The translations under genes and the position numbers were made by a program. Below the pieces are notes generated by a model, which worked only from the letters and a program-made list of their open reading frames with translations, had not been told where the DNA came from and did no database searches. A DNA stretch of 64,000 nt from JANQSS01 sp965249735. GTDB lineage: Bacteria; Bacteroidota; Bacteroidia; Chitinophagales; Saprospiraceae. The DNA is taken from NCBI GenBank assembly GCA_965249735.1, contig CBDFMS010000026.1, forward strand, positions 620,001 to 684,000, given 5' to 3'. This document shows positions 16,273 to 25,286 of the stretch, one piece after another (within the stretch, counting starts at the first letter, position 1; every line of letters starts with the position of its first letter).

Positions 16273-18690
16273 TTATCGCTCAATGAGAGGTGCCTTCCAC
16301 AGGCCTCTGCCCATGGTCGAAATGTACAATTCACCCGAAGCGTTATTTATTTCCATATCGGTAACCATACACTTTGGTCCCAGTTCGCCATAATAAATCC
16401 ATTCGCTCAAATTGGCATCGGTATAAAATACGCCATAATCAGTTCCAACATAAAGTCCATCCTCAGATTCAGCGTCGTAGACAATACATATGGCTGGTAA
16501 ATTTGGCAGACAATTGCTCTTGTTTTCCCAGGATTTTCCTCCATCAGATGAATAAAATACTTTCTTACCTGCTTCGAAGCCCGACATGGTCACCCATAAG
16601 CGATCAGCATTCTTTGGATCTACTGTTACAGATGACAGCAGCTGTGGTAATCCACAGTTGTTTTCACCCACACATTTTAATTTGAGGTTCGAAGTAATGT
16701 CCTCAATCCGCCAGTCACCATCATCATTTCGAACGGCCTTATAAATCCCCCCTGTATTCTTATTTGAATCGGCCTTACTTTTTTTATCCCAAAAGAATCC
16801 ATTCACGACGTAGTAGAGCACATCCGGATTTGATTTGGACATTGCCATTTTATTAATTCGAATGGGCGGATGCGGTCGTTCCATTTTAGACCAGGTCATT
16901 CCATTATCTGCACTATGAAATAAGGCCAGTCCTCCGGCAAAAACCTCATTGGGATTCGAGGGATTCATCAACATCGGAAATAATCCAACGCCTTTGAGAA
17001 AAGATTTAGTTCTTTTTCCACGCCATTGCTTTCTAGTCACCTTACCTGTATGGAACGCACCGTTTGCAGACTGATGGACTTTGTATTTATCACGAGGGTC
17101 TATCAGGCAATCGCCGTTGTCTCCTCCCGGTGATGTTGTATACCACTCACCGGCCTTGTAAAAGTTAGCGGACCCATCTTGTGCCCCGAGAAAAACGAAT
17201 TCATTATCCTCTTCTGTGATTCCCAGTCCAAAGTAATTGGTATTGGCTATACCATCACCTGAAATATCTACCCAACTATCACCATTTACCAATTTGGCAA
17301 TGCCGCCGTCATTTCCAACATACACAATGTCATGTCTGCCTAGTGTATCTCCATATTTACTTTTTTCCAGTGAGAGATTGCGGACGTCGACATGATTTCT
17401 ATACGTCCGTAATTTGGTATTCGTTCGTCCTCTATCTATACTTCTTCTCACATGTCTTCCTGATCCCTCGAAATAAAAAATATCCGAATTGTATTGATGG
17501 ACAGCCAGATTTGGTACTGCATAACCGGAAGTCCTTAAATTCACAGGATCGGTCCAGGTATTTCCGGCGTCTTTTGATACATAATAATAATATGGTTTAT
17601 TTTTTACTTTACATTTACCTTTCGCTGAATAAACATAATAATAATTCGCTAAGAGTGAAATATGTCCTTGTTTATTTATTTCAAGGTCATACAAAACCTT
17701 CACTGGATTTTGAATTGAATCAGCATTGCAAAATATTTTTGTTTTTCTTTTTTCCGGAATTTCAATACGCTCAATTTTATTAACCTCAGAACTTCCAGCC
17801 TTGTGAAAATATACGCCGAGGCCATTGCATAAATATACATTCCCATATCGATCTAGTTCGATATCATGATTTCCGACATTTCCGTAGATCGCCGGTCCTG
17901 AATAATATTTTCTATTTTCATAAATAACATCCCATTTACCTTCGGCTTTATGTGACCCCGTCCACCTGAAAAGTGAAGTTGCATTAATCGTATATAGTAT
18001 CGTACTATCAAGTGTGCTTCGCGGATCCATTTCAATATCGAATGTTCCGGACAACCAACCGCCATATGGTGGATTGTATCCTGTGACGTCCCACGTTTCT
18101 CCTCCGTCCTCTGACATCACAATTCCTATGCCATAACCACGTTGTCCGTTATTCCATTTATCCAGTGCGGTGCCTGTAGCGGCATAGATGATTTGCTGAT
18201 TTTTAGGGTGGCGAACCATTTCATGAAATCCCACGACAGAAAAGCCCTCATCATCAGTCGTATTGTGCCAATTTTCACCTCCATTAGTTGTTCTCCAACT
18301 TCCCCCATTATGCGACCCTATAACGATGTCCAGATCATCGTATTTATTTACACTAATCGACTCAATTCTTCCCTGGTTCATTTGACGGCTATTTCTCGAT
18401 TCAAATGGTCCCAGGTTTTTCCAAATAATCTCGTCATCCCAATCAACTTCGCATAATTTCAAGTCGCCTCCTATTAATTTCAATAAATCAATAGGGGTAT
18501 AAACCGGTCGACCCTCCGTGTCCAGTCGATAATGCCAAAATTCATCGTTAATTGATTCGTTGCCCAGATACAATGAATCCGATTTTAATATATTTTGCTC
18601 GTCTATATATTGAGTTTTTTTGCAGCCACAAAACATCGCAACCACAACGAACATGAATAAGGATGATAAAATTAATCGATTATTGGCCAT
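16273..18690 (-). CDS. BNR/sialidase-like repeat lipoprotein
   Basis: A large exported protein (805 aa) with a lipobox ending at Cys23 (FCGCKK). The body is a beta-propeller with several Asp-box (BNR) repeats of the form S-x-D-x-G-x-T-W: SEDGGETWDVT, SKDAGNTWTDP, SADNGMTWSKM and SSDGGKSWENK. This fits the WD40/YVTN-like Vps10/sialidase superfamily (Bacteroidota exo-beta-propellers). Residues of a true sialidase active site were not recognised, so enzymatic activity is unproven. No T9SS tail is present. It lies 10 bases after the polyprenyl synthase start region on the same strand, so co-transcription is possible. Confidence 0.8.
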   Translation of the reverse strand: MANNRLILSSLFMFVVVAMFCGCKKTQYIDEQNILKSDSLYLGNESINDEFWHYRLDTEGRPVYTPIDLLKLIGGDLKLCEVDWDDEIIWKNLGPFESRNSRQMNQGRIESISVNKYDDLDIVIGSHNGGSWRTTNGGENWHNTTDDEGFSVVGFHEMVRHPKNQQIIYAATGTALDKWNNGQRGYGIGIVMSEDGGETWDVTGYNPPYGGWLSGTFDIEMDPRSTLDSTILYTINATSLFRWTGSHKAEGKWDVIYENRKYYSGPAIYGNVGNHDIELDRYGNVYLCNGLGVYFHKAGSSEVNKIERIEIPEKRKTKIFCNADSIQNPVKVLYDLEINKQGHISLLANYYYVYSAKGKCKVKNKPYYYYVSKDAGNTWTDPVNLRTSGYAVPNLAVHQYNSDIFYFEGSGRHVRRSIDRGRTNTKLRTYRNHVDVRNLSLEKSKYGDTLGRHDIVYVGNDGGIAKLVNGDSWVDISGDGIANTNYFGLGITEEDNEFVFLGAQDGSANFYKAGEWYTTSPGGDNGDCLIDPRDKYKVHQSANGAFHTGKVTRKQWRGKRTKSFLKGVGLFPMLMNPSNPNEVFAGGLALFHSADNGMTWSKMERPHPPIRINKMAMSKSNPDVLYYVVNGFFWDKKSKADSNKNTGGIYKAVRNDDGDWRIEDITSNLKLKCVGENNCGLPQLLSSVTVDPKNADRLWVTMSGFEAGKKVFYSSDGGKSWENKSNCLPNLPAICIVYDAESEDGLYVGTDYGVFYTDANLSEWIYYGELGPKCMVTDMEINNASGELYISTMGRGLWKAPLIER

Positions 18691-18700
18691 AGCTATAAAT

Positions 18701-19669
18701 TCAATACGTTCGATTCATAAGCCAATTAGAAAGTTTGACGAGAGCCAGTTTTTTGTCATTGTCCACATTCAAGTCCGTTAAAATTTGATTTCCCTGTTGG
18801 ATCAATGTATTTTTGAGAAGTACTGCATCTTCATGAATCTTGAATTTGTCATAGGCAGACAAAACCAACTTTATTTTTTTCTCATCTGTCATGGATTGAT
18901 CAAAAAACAGACTCTCAAATTTTTGTCGTTCGGCTCCAGCCTTTAAAGCACATAAAATTGTCAATAAGGTTTTCTTCCCTTGAATGATATCTCCGCCAAG
19001 TCGTTTGCCGATTGCACGAGGGTCGCCATATGCATCGAGAATATCATCTTGAATTTGAAATGCCAGACCCTGGAGAACACCATATTGATACAACTTTTCA
19101 CTCTCCTCGGGTGTAGCGCCTCCAATGATTGCCCCAATCTTCAGCGACGCTCCGATAAGCACTGATGTCTTGTATTCAATCATTTTCATATAGGCCGCTT
19201 GATCAGGAAATTGATGACTCTCAAAATCGAGATCTAGCATTTGACCTTCGCAAACTTTAACGGCCATATTCGAAAAGCAAGCCAGAACTCGTACAGATTT
19301 GTCTTTATCATTTACTTCCATCAATTCTGAAAAAGCTAACAACAACATGACATCACCTGCAAGGATGGCTTTATTGCGGCCATGCTTGAAATACGTACTT
19401 GGAACACCCCGCCTGAGTGGAGCTTCATCCATGATATCATCATGCACAAGCGAAAACGTATGGAACAATTCCAATGCAGCAGCTTGCGGCAACGCCATTT
19501 CATAATCATCACTGAATAGTTGGGCAGACAACAAACACAGCAACGGACGGATGCGTTTGCCCCCCGACTCAATGGCCGCATCCAGCATGGTTTTAAGTTC
19601 TGTGTGTTCGATCGATTTCGATAGTTCAACCAGATACTGGTTGACCATTTCTATGTAGATCTCATTCAT
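18701..19669 (-). CDS. Polyprenyl diphosphate synthase, probably C20 (GGPP) type
   Basis: Condenses isopentenyl diphosphate with allylic diphosphates. The 322-residue protein has GGKRIRP (36-42), the first Asp-rich motif DDIMD at 77-81, and the second DDILD at 208-212. Phe72 lies five residues before the first motif and there is no two-residue insertion in it. By the known chain-length rules this pattern matches type I GGPP synthases better than long-chain octaprenyl synthases, but that is an inference. The neighbouring BNR lipoprotein gives no functional link. Confidence 0.92.
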   Translation of the reverse strand: MNEIYIEMVNQYLVELSKSIEHTELKTMLDAAIESGGKRIRPLLCLLSAQLFSDDYEMALPQAAALELFHTFSLVHDDIMDEAPLRRGVPSTYFKHGRNKAILAGDVMLLLAFSELMEVNDKDKSVRVLACFSNMAVKVCEGQMLDLDFESHQFPDQAAYMKMIEYKTSVLIGASLKIGAIIGGATPEESEKLYQYGVLQGLAFQIQDDILDAYGDPRAIGKRLGGDIIQGKKTLLTILCALKAGAERQKFESLFFDQSMTDEKKIKLVLSAYDKFKIHEDAVLLKNTLIQQGNQILTDLNVDNDKKLALVKLSNWLMNRTY

Positions 19670-19758
19670 GTATTTTGCAAAGATTAAACAATCAAAGTAA
19701 AGAATAAAATTCTTCCAATTTTTTAAATCAGCGCCAAATTCTATATTCGCCTAACACA

Positions 19759-20820
19759 ATGCAGGAAGGAGAAATCATATATAAAGACGAAGATTATTTT
19801 ATTGTTCGTAAAACGTCATTTTCTGACGAATTAATCGAAGTGTTCGATACCACGTCTTGGGGCGAGACGGGAGCGCTTTATGAGCACAAAGACTCAAGAA
19901 AAAGACTGGAAGAACTAGAAAACCCAATACTCCTGGAAGTAAGAAATGATAGAGATCTTATCGGATGCTGTGTATTGGTAGGAAGGACAACCTATCTCGA
20001 TAACAAGAGCTATGAAACTTATTTTGCGCGTTACCTGGTAGCCAATCCAAAATTCAGAGGCAAGGGATTGATGACCCGATATGCCATACACACGATGGAC
20101 AAGGTCCGGGAAAAAGCACTTTCAGGTACACTTTATGTCGGCACCGTCGAAAAATTTAATAAAAAATCCTACCACCTCGTGAGCACAGTAGAATACGAGG
20201 ATGTCAGCACGATCAAAACAACGGCGTTCAGCCGGGCATTTCCAAAAACAGATCCACGTGTCAAAAAAGTTGAGACGGATTCAGAAAGAGAACGAATCAC
20301 GAAACTTTTGTTAAAACAATATCAGCATCACAGTTTATTTCACCTGGAAAATATATTTCGTGAAGACGGCTATTATTATTTAAAAGAAGGGGATGACATC
20401 ATTGCCGGAGTCCAATGTTTTCCGGCGCTCTGGGTTATTAAAAAATTACCCGGTTGGACTGGAAGCATTATCATGCGTTTATCTCCACATATTCCGATAT
20501 TAAATAAGATGTTCAATCCGAAAAAATTCGAATTTTTAGCATTTGAAGGTATTATTTATAAAGAAAACAGGGTAAAAGATCTGCATCGTTTATTTCAGCA
20601 TGTGCTAGCCGATCAAGGATTTAAGACAGCCTTATTCTGGCCGGACGAACGATCAGCACTGTATCGAGATTTGATGTCATACGGGAAATTAGGCATACTA
20701 CAAAAAGCCGGAGCTGCATCAGACGCAACAATCATGATCAGCTTTACCGACATCCCGGAAGATGAGAAAATATCGTTTAAAGGTCATCCCACCTACCAAT
20801 CCGGATTTGATTTTATTTAG
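19759..20820 (+). CDS. GNAT-fold acetyltransferase-like protein, 353 aa
   Basis: The N-terminal half looks like an acetyltransferase: a beta-strand pair DLIGCCVLVGRTTYLD followed by LVANPKFRGKGLMTRY, which resembles the acetyl-CoA pyrophosphate loop. The C-terminal half (about residues 175-353) may be a second, degenerate GNAT domain, with YYLKEGDDIIAGVQCF and LFWPDERSALYRDLMSYG. I do not recognise a characterised family member and assign no substrate. It is followed 13 bases later by a secreted hydrolase gene, suggesting co-transcription. Confidence 0.6.
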   Translation: MQEGEIIYKDEDYFIVRKTSFSDELIEVFDTTSWGETGALYEHKDSRKRLEELENPILLEVRNDRDLIGCCVLVGRTTYLDNKSYETYFARYLVANPKFRGKGLMTRYAIHTMDKVREKALSGTLYVGTVEKFNKKSYHLVSTVEYEDVSTIKTTAFSRAFPKTDPRVKKVETDSERERITKLLLKQYQHHSLFHLENIFREDGYYYLKEGDDIIAGVQCFPALWVIKKLPGWTGSIIMRLSPHIPILNKMFNPKKFEFLAFEGIIYKENRVKDLHRLFQHVLADQGFKTALFWPDERSALYRDLMSYGKLGILQKAGAASDATIMISFTDIPEDEKISFKGHPTYQSGFDFI

Positions 20821-20833
20821 ATACATTTAGCGT

Positions 20834-22264
20834 ATGAAAAGATTAATTACAAGTTCACTATTGATTCTCAGCCTCTGTTTAAGTTTACACAGCCAGGTAA
20901 TAGTTTCTTATGAACATTTAGAAGATCTCACCCTCGATCAAGTTGAAAACATTATTGGAAATGACGGCACATATGGCGTAGCTCTATACAAAGTTATTTA
21001 CACCTTACTGGATCACAATGATCAATTAGACACAGTCAGCGGATTATTTCTTGCCCCAATCGATCCATTATTTGAGAGTAGTTTGGTTATCTACAGTCAT
21101 GGAACATCGAGCGATGACAATGATGTTCCAAGCAATTTGAGACAGGGTTTTCCGGATGCGCTCGGATTTGCGACCAGTGGTTTTATCACGGTGGCACCAG
21201 ATTACATCGGCCTGGGCGAATCAGAGGGCACACATCCTTACGTGCATGCAGAAACTGAAGCACTTGCAGGATTGTACTTCTATGTTGTCGCGTTTGAATT
21301 AATCACTGATCTAAATCTTAATCCTGGTCCGGAATTATTTATTGCCGGCTATTCTCAAGGAGCCCATTCTTCTATGGCCCTTCAAAACCTTCTTGAAACA
21401 GAGTTTATTGATGATATTGAAGTCACGGCAGCTGCTCATGGTTCAGGACCCTATAGCGTAAGTCATGTGATGCGTGAACTCATAACAAGGAATCAACTCT
21501 ATTTGCCTGTAGGATTTATACCCAATTTCATATTAGGATATGAAGAAATTTACGGTAACATCTACGACGAATTGGAAGACATATTCAAGCCACAATACGT
21601 ACCACAAATCGTCCAATTTCAAAATGGCGATATTGATTTAGTGCAACTTACTACGCAGTTAGCTTTTTCCTTATTTTTTGATGTGGGCTCTGTTATTCCA
21701 AGATTTTTATTTCAAGATTCTATTGTCGCCAGACTTGAACTAAATGATCCGCAAGATCCATTAATCATTGCCCTACGTGACAATGACACTTATAATTTTC
21801 AGGCACTTGCACCTACCAGATTATATTATTGTGAAGCAGATGATGTTGTTCCATTTGAAAATTCCATATTCGCGGATTCAGCCATGCAATTACTAGGACC
21901 AACCGATTTACAATTAGTCCATGTTGATCCGAATGGTGACCATGGTGAATGCGCTCTCGGTGCTCTACCCATGTCAGTAGACTTTTTTCTCTCATTTATT
22001 AATGTTGGTGTGGCAGATACTGAATCCGATTTGATAGAGCAATATTATCCAAATCCAGCTTTTGATCAATTGCATTTAAATCTTAAAGAATCATTTGATA
22101 ATCTTGCCTATGAAATACGGGACCTAAATGGAAGAATGATCAACAAAGGATCAATTAACGGAAGTGAACCCATCATTGATCTCACAGAACTTAGGCCAGG
22201 GGCATATTTGCTATTCTTAAATTCCAATGCACAGGTACAAGTAAAACGATTTGTCAAGCTGTAG
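20834..22264 (+). CDS. Secreted alpha/beta hydrolase (lipase-like) with T9SS sorting domain
   Basis: A 476-residue exported hydrolase. An N-terminal signal peptide (residues 1-20) is followed by a catalytic domain with the oxyanion region VIYSHGT, a strand-loop ITVAPDYIGLGES and the nucleophile elbow AGYSQGAHSS (Ser174). The likely acid is in CEADDVVP and the His in NGDHGECA. This pattern fits the secretory lipase/prolyl-oligopeptidase-like superfamily. From about residue 395 a T9SS type A sorting domain follows, with YYPNPAFDQL, a GRMINKG turn and a final VKRFVKL. It is therefore probably exported across the outer membrane. Confidence 0.85.
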   Translation: MKRLITSSLLILSLCLSLHSQVIVSYEHLEDLTLDQVENIIGNDGTYGVALYKVIYTLLDHNDQLDTVSGLFLAPIDPLFESSLVIYSHGTSSDDNDVPSNLRQGFPDALGFATSGFITVAPDYIGLGESEGTHPYVHAETEALAGLYFYVVAFELITDLNLNPGPELFIAGYSQGAHSSMALQNLLETEFIDDIEVTAAAHGSGPYSVSHVMRELITRNQLYLPVGFIPNFILGYEEIYGNIYDELEDIFKPQYVPQIVQFQNGDIDLVQLTTQLAFSLFFDVGSVIPRFLFQDSIVARLELNDPQDPLIIALRDNDTYNFQALAPTRLYYCEADDVVPFENSIFADSAMQLLGPTDLQLVHVDPNGDHGECALGALPMSVDFFLSFINVGVADTESDLIEQYYPNPAFDQLHLNLKESFDNLAYEIRDLNGRMINKGSINGSEPIIDLTELRPGAYLLFLNSNAQVQVKRFVKL

Positions 22265-22314
22265 AATTTCAACGTGTGACTGCTTGATTCTCGAATTCAG
22301 GTGAAGTGATTAAA

Positions 22315-23505
22315 TCAATTTCCTTCAGCGACTTTCAGTTTTGGTGTAACGATCAATGCACCTATACATATGATAACAGATAAGTACCCGACCCATTCGT
22401 AGCCGACGACTTTTTCTTCTTTATCAAAAGCCACCATAAAGCCACCGACAGCAGCCGCACCTGCAATTCCCAATTGCTGAAAAGCAGATTTGAGACTCAT
22501 GAAGCTTCCTCGTAAATCGGGACCAACCGCACTTGTAATTAAACTTTGGGGTGGCAACATGCGTCCACTGCCCAGCACAAAAAATAAAGTAGTAACGATC
22601 AAAGCCATAGGGATGGTAGCAGGGCCCATATTCGTCAGCCAAATGACAGGTACGAATGAAAGAACCATAACAATAAAAAAGACTGGTATAACACCATATT
22701 TATCCGATAACTTCCCAATTAATGGGGCTGTGAACACAGTCAACAAACCTCCGATTAAATAGATATAAGTGATCTCTTTTAGTTCAAACCCTACATTGCG
22801 CGTCATGTATGGCGTAATGAATGGTATCGTAAGAAAATGACCGAAGACGAGGACGACACCTAGTAACAAGGCGTTACGAATATTTTTATTTCCAAATATT
22901 TTCTGCAATAATTCGTATGGTCGATAGTCCACCTGATCTTCATGCTTGATAACCATTTTTGGAAATCGTTTAAGAATACCGAGAAAGACAAAAACACCAA
23001 AACCAGCAATAATAAAAAATGGCGATCGCCAACCAAATTCCGTTGCCAGATAAAATCCCGCCGGAACACCCAATGCCGCAGCAGCCGAAAAAGCAGCCAT
23101 TAATGTTCCGATGGCCTGGCCTCTTTCTTTAAAAAGATATACATCACTAATTATCGAAAGGGCTAAAGCCCCTATGATGCCACCAAATAAACCGGTAATA
23201 AATCGAATCACCAGCAATGACATATAATTTGGTGCTAACCCACATAAAAATGTACCAATTACAAAACCGGAATAAATGAATATGAGGGCGTTGCGTCTTT
23301 CAAATTTATCAAGTAAAAAAACTCCACAAAGGCTGGAAAAAAAAGCGGCTATTCCATAACTCGATAATAGGAGTGAAAATTCTCCCGGAGTGATCAAAAA
23401 CTCTTCAATAAATAAATCAGCCAATGGCATCATGATCATGACATCCATGATGTTGGTGAAATTGACTAGGGCCAATAAGAGCAATATGGTTTTCCGGTCT
23501 TTCAT
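22315..23505 (-). CDS. Major facilitator superfamily transporter
   Basis: A 396-residue integral membrane protein with about 12 hydrophobic segments. The MFS loop between TM2 and TM3 appears as FLLDKFERRNALI, and the equivalent between TM8 and TM9 as IGKLSDKYGVIPV. The N-terminal half resembles drug/sugar efflux MFS members (FGGIIGALALSIISDV). The substrate cannot be predicted. Convergent with the preceding hydrolase gene and divergent from the glutamate synthase-like gene, so it is a single-gene unit. Confidence 0.9.
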   Translation of the reverse strand: MKDRKTILLLLALVNFTNIMDVMIMMPLADLFIEEFLITPGEFSLLLSSYGIAAFFSSLCGVFLLDKFERRNALIFIYSGFVIGTFLCGLAPNYMSLLVIRFITGLFGGIIGALALSIISDVYLFKERGQAIGTLMAAFSAAAALGVPAGFYLATEFGWRSPFFIIAGFGVFVFLGILKRFPKMVIKHEDQVDYRPYELLQKIFGNKNIRNALLLGVVLVFGHFLTIPFITPYMTRNVGFELKEITYIYLIGGLLTVFTAPLIGKLSDKYGVIPVFFIVMVLSFVPVIWLTNMGPATIPMALIVTTLFFVLGSGRMLPPQSLITSAVGPDLRGSFMSLKSAFQQLGIAGAAAVGGFMVAFDKEEKVVGYEWVGYLSVIICIGALIVTPKLKVAEGN

Positions 23506-23553
23506 GAACGCTTAGGCGAAAAATTAAGGTCTTCACCATTGGTCAAAAGCCTA

Positions 23554-23561
23554 CAAAGGTA
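23554..23561 (-). promoter_or_regulatory. Candidate -7 element for the MFS gene
   Basis: The minus strand reads TACCTTTG (TAnnTTTG consensus) about 50 bases before the MFS start, in the divergent intergenic gap. No convincing TTTG -33 element is found at 19-21 bases. Assigned on the -7 match and position only. Confidence 0.4.
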
Positions 23562-23620
23562 ACTTTCCCCAAGTGATTCCCGGTCTACCACTTTGACTAA
23601 AATTTGTAAATTGATCCCTT

Positions 23621-25231
23621 ATGCGTAATCGATTCATTTTCTTCATCCTCATCTGCATCATCGGCATCATACTTCTTGATTATTTTGTATGGTCCGGTGC
23701 ACACCTTCTGCTCATCCTTGTGATCCCCATTGCTTTGCTGGGCTTCTATGACATATTGCAGCGTAAGAACACCATTCATCGAAATTTTCCAGTAGTCGGT
23801 CGCGGTAGAAAAATAATGGAAGAGTTGAGACCTAAGATCTATCAATATTTTATCGAATCTGATATCAATGGTCGACCTTTTAGCCGTATTGATCGGTCAC
23901 TGGTCTATGCCCGTTCAGAAAAAGGTCTTGACACCTCACCATTTGGCACTCAGCTCAATAATTATCAGGAAGGGTATGAGTGGATGCACCATTCAATATC
24001 CGCTCTCGATCCGCATCTTCTTCCAGCGCATCCACATATCCTTATTGGAGGATCGGACTGTACCCAACCTTATAACTGCAGTTTATTCAATATATCTGCA
24101 ATGAGCTTCGGATCACTAAGTAGTAATGCAGTGATGGCCCTTAATGGTGGTGCCAAACTAGGAGGCTTCGGTCACAATACCGGCGAAGGCGGTATCAGTC
24201 CTTACCATTTAAAATATGGTGGTGATTTAATATTTCAATTAGGAACCGGGTATTTTGGATGTCGTGACAACAATGGACAGTTTTCAGATGAATTATTTCA
24301 AAATCAAGCCACTCGTCCTGAGGTTAAGATGATTGAAATAAAATTGAGTCAGGGTGCGAAACCCGGACATGGTGGAATTCTACCTGCAAGAAAAAATACG
24401 CTCGAAATTTCTAAAATCAGAAATATTGAACCAGGTACTGATGTATTATCACCACCATTTCATACAGCCTTTGAAGGCCCGACGGGCTTACTTAATTTCA
24501 TTAAACGTCTTCGCAAATTATCTGGTGGAAAGCCCATCGGATTTAAATTGTGTGTGGGTGCGAAACACGAATTTTTGGCCATTTGCAAAGCCATGCAAAT
24601 AACAGGAATAAAGCCGGATTTTATTTCAGTGGACGGAGGCGAGGGTGGAACAGGTGCTGCACCCGTTGAATTTTCCGACTCCGTCGGAATGCCATTTCGA
24701 GAGGGCCTTGCTTTTGTGTATAATGCCTTAGAAGGTTTTGGAATAAAAGATGAAATTAAATTAATCGGTTCAGGAAAAATAGTCTCAGGATTTGACATGT
24801 TCCGAGCCATGGCCCTTGGCGCCGACGCCTGTTATTCTGCACGCGCCATGATGCTAGCTCTAGGTTGTATTCAGGCTCTTGAATGCAATCAAAATAGCTG
24901 TCCGACAGGCATTGCCACACATAATAAAGAACTTGTTGCCGGACTCGACATTACAGATAAAAAAAGTCGTATTGCAAATTTCCATAAGGAAACCATTGAG
25001 TCCTTTGTGGAATTAATGGCGGCTGCCGGAATTAAAGATCCAAAAGACATTGATCGATCTATGGTATATCGAAGATTAAATATGCATGAGTCACAACCTT
25101 ATTCCTTTATTTATCCATATGTGCCAACTGGTTGTTTGATGGTAGAAGATAATTCACCCGGTGAATGGCGCGTACACATGGAGCAAGCTGATCCGGATTC
25201 TTTTCAACCAAAATTTGCCATCAAGGTATAA
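23621..25231 (+). CDS. FMN-binding glutamate synthase-family protein, membrane-anchored
   Basis: Resembles the central/FMN domain of the large subunit of glutamate synthase without the glutaminase domain. Residues 1-45 form one or two hydrophobic helices, suggesting a membrane anchor. The TIM-barrel has SAMSFGSLSSNA, GGFGHNTGEGGIS, AKPGHGGILPARK and DGGEGGTGAAP. The 3Fe-4S cysteines follow the C-x5-C-x4-C pattern at 416, 422 and 427 (CIQALECNQNSCPTG). Such stand-alone proteins (YerD-like) are widespread but their substrate is uncertain. Separate from neighbouring units. Confidence 0.9.
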   Translation: MRNRFIFFILICIIGIILLDYFVWSGAHLLLILVIPIALLGFYDILQRKNTIHRNFPVVGRGRKIMEELRPKIYQYFIESDINGRPFSRIDRSLVYARSEKGLDTSPFGTQLNNYQEGYEWMHHSISALDPHLLPAHPHILIGGSDCTQPYNCSLFNISAMSFGSLSSNAVMALNGGAKLGGFGHNTGEGGISPYHLKYGGDLIFQLGTGYFGCRDNNGQFSDELFQNQATRPEVKMIEIKLSQGAKPGHGGILPARKNTLEISKIRNIEPGTDVLSPPFHTAFEGPTGLLNFIKRLRKLSGGKPIGFKLCVGAKHEFLAICKAMQITGIKPDFISVDGGEGGTGAAPVEFSDSVGMPFREGLAFVYNALEGFGIKDEIKLIGSGKIVSGFDMFRAMALGADACYSARAMMLALGCIQALECNQNSCPTGIATHNKELVAGLDITDKKSRIANFHKETIESFVELMAAAGIKDPKDIDRSMVYRRLNMHESQPYSFIYPYVPTGCLMVEDNSPGEWRVHMEQADPDSFQPKFAIKV

Positions 25232-25286
25232 TTCAAGAAATTCTTAAAATTAATTCACAGTGTTTCCAAGACTAAACCCGATCGAA

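Noticed and set aside
16273..18690. True sialidase activity for the BNR lipoprotein
   Set aside because: Asp-box repeats occur in many non-enzymatic propellers and no Arg triad of sialidases was recognised.
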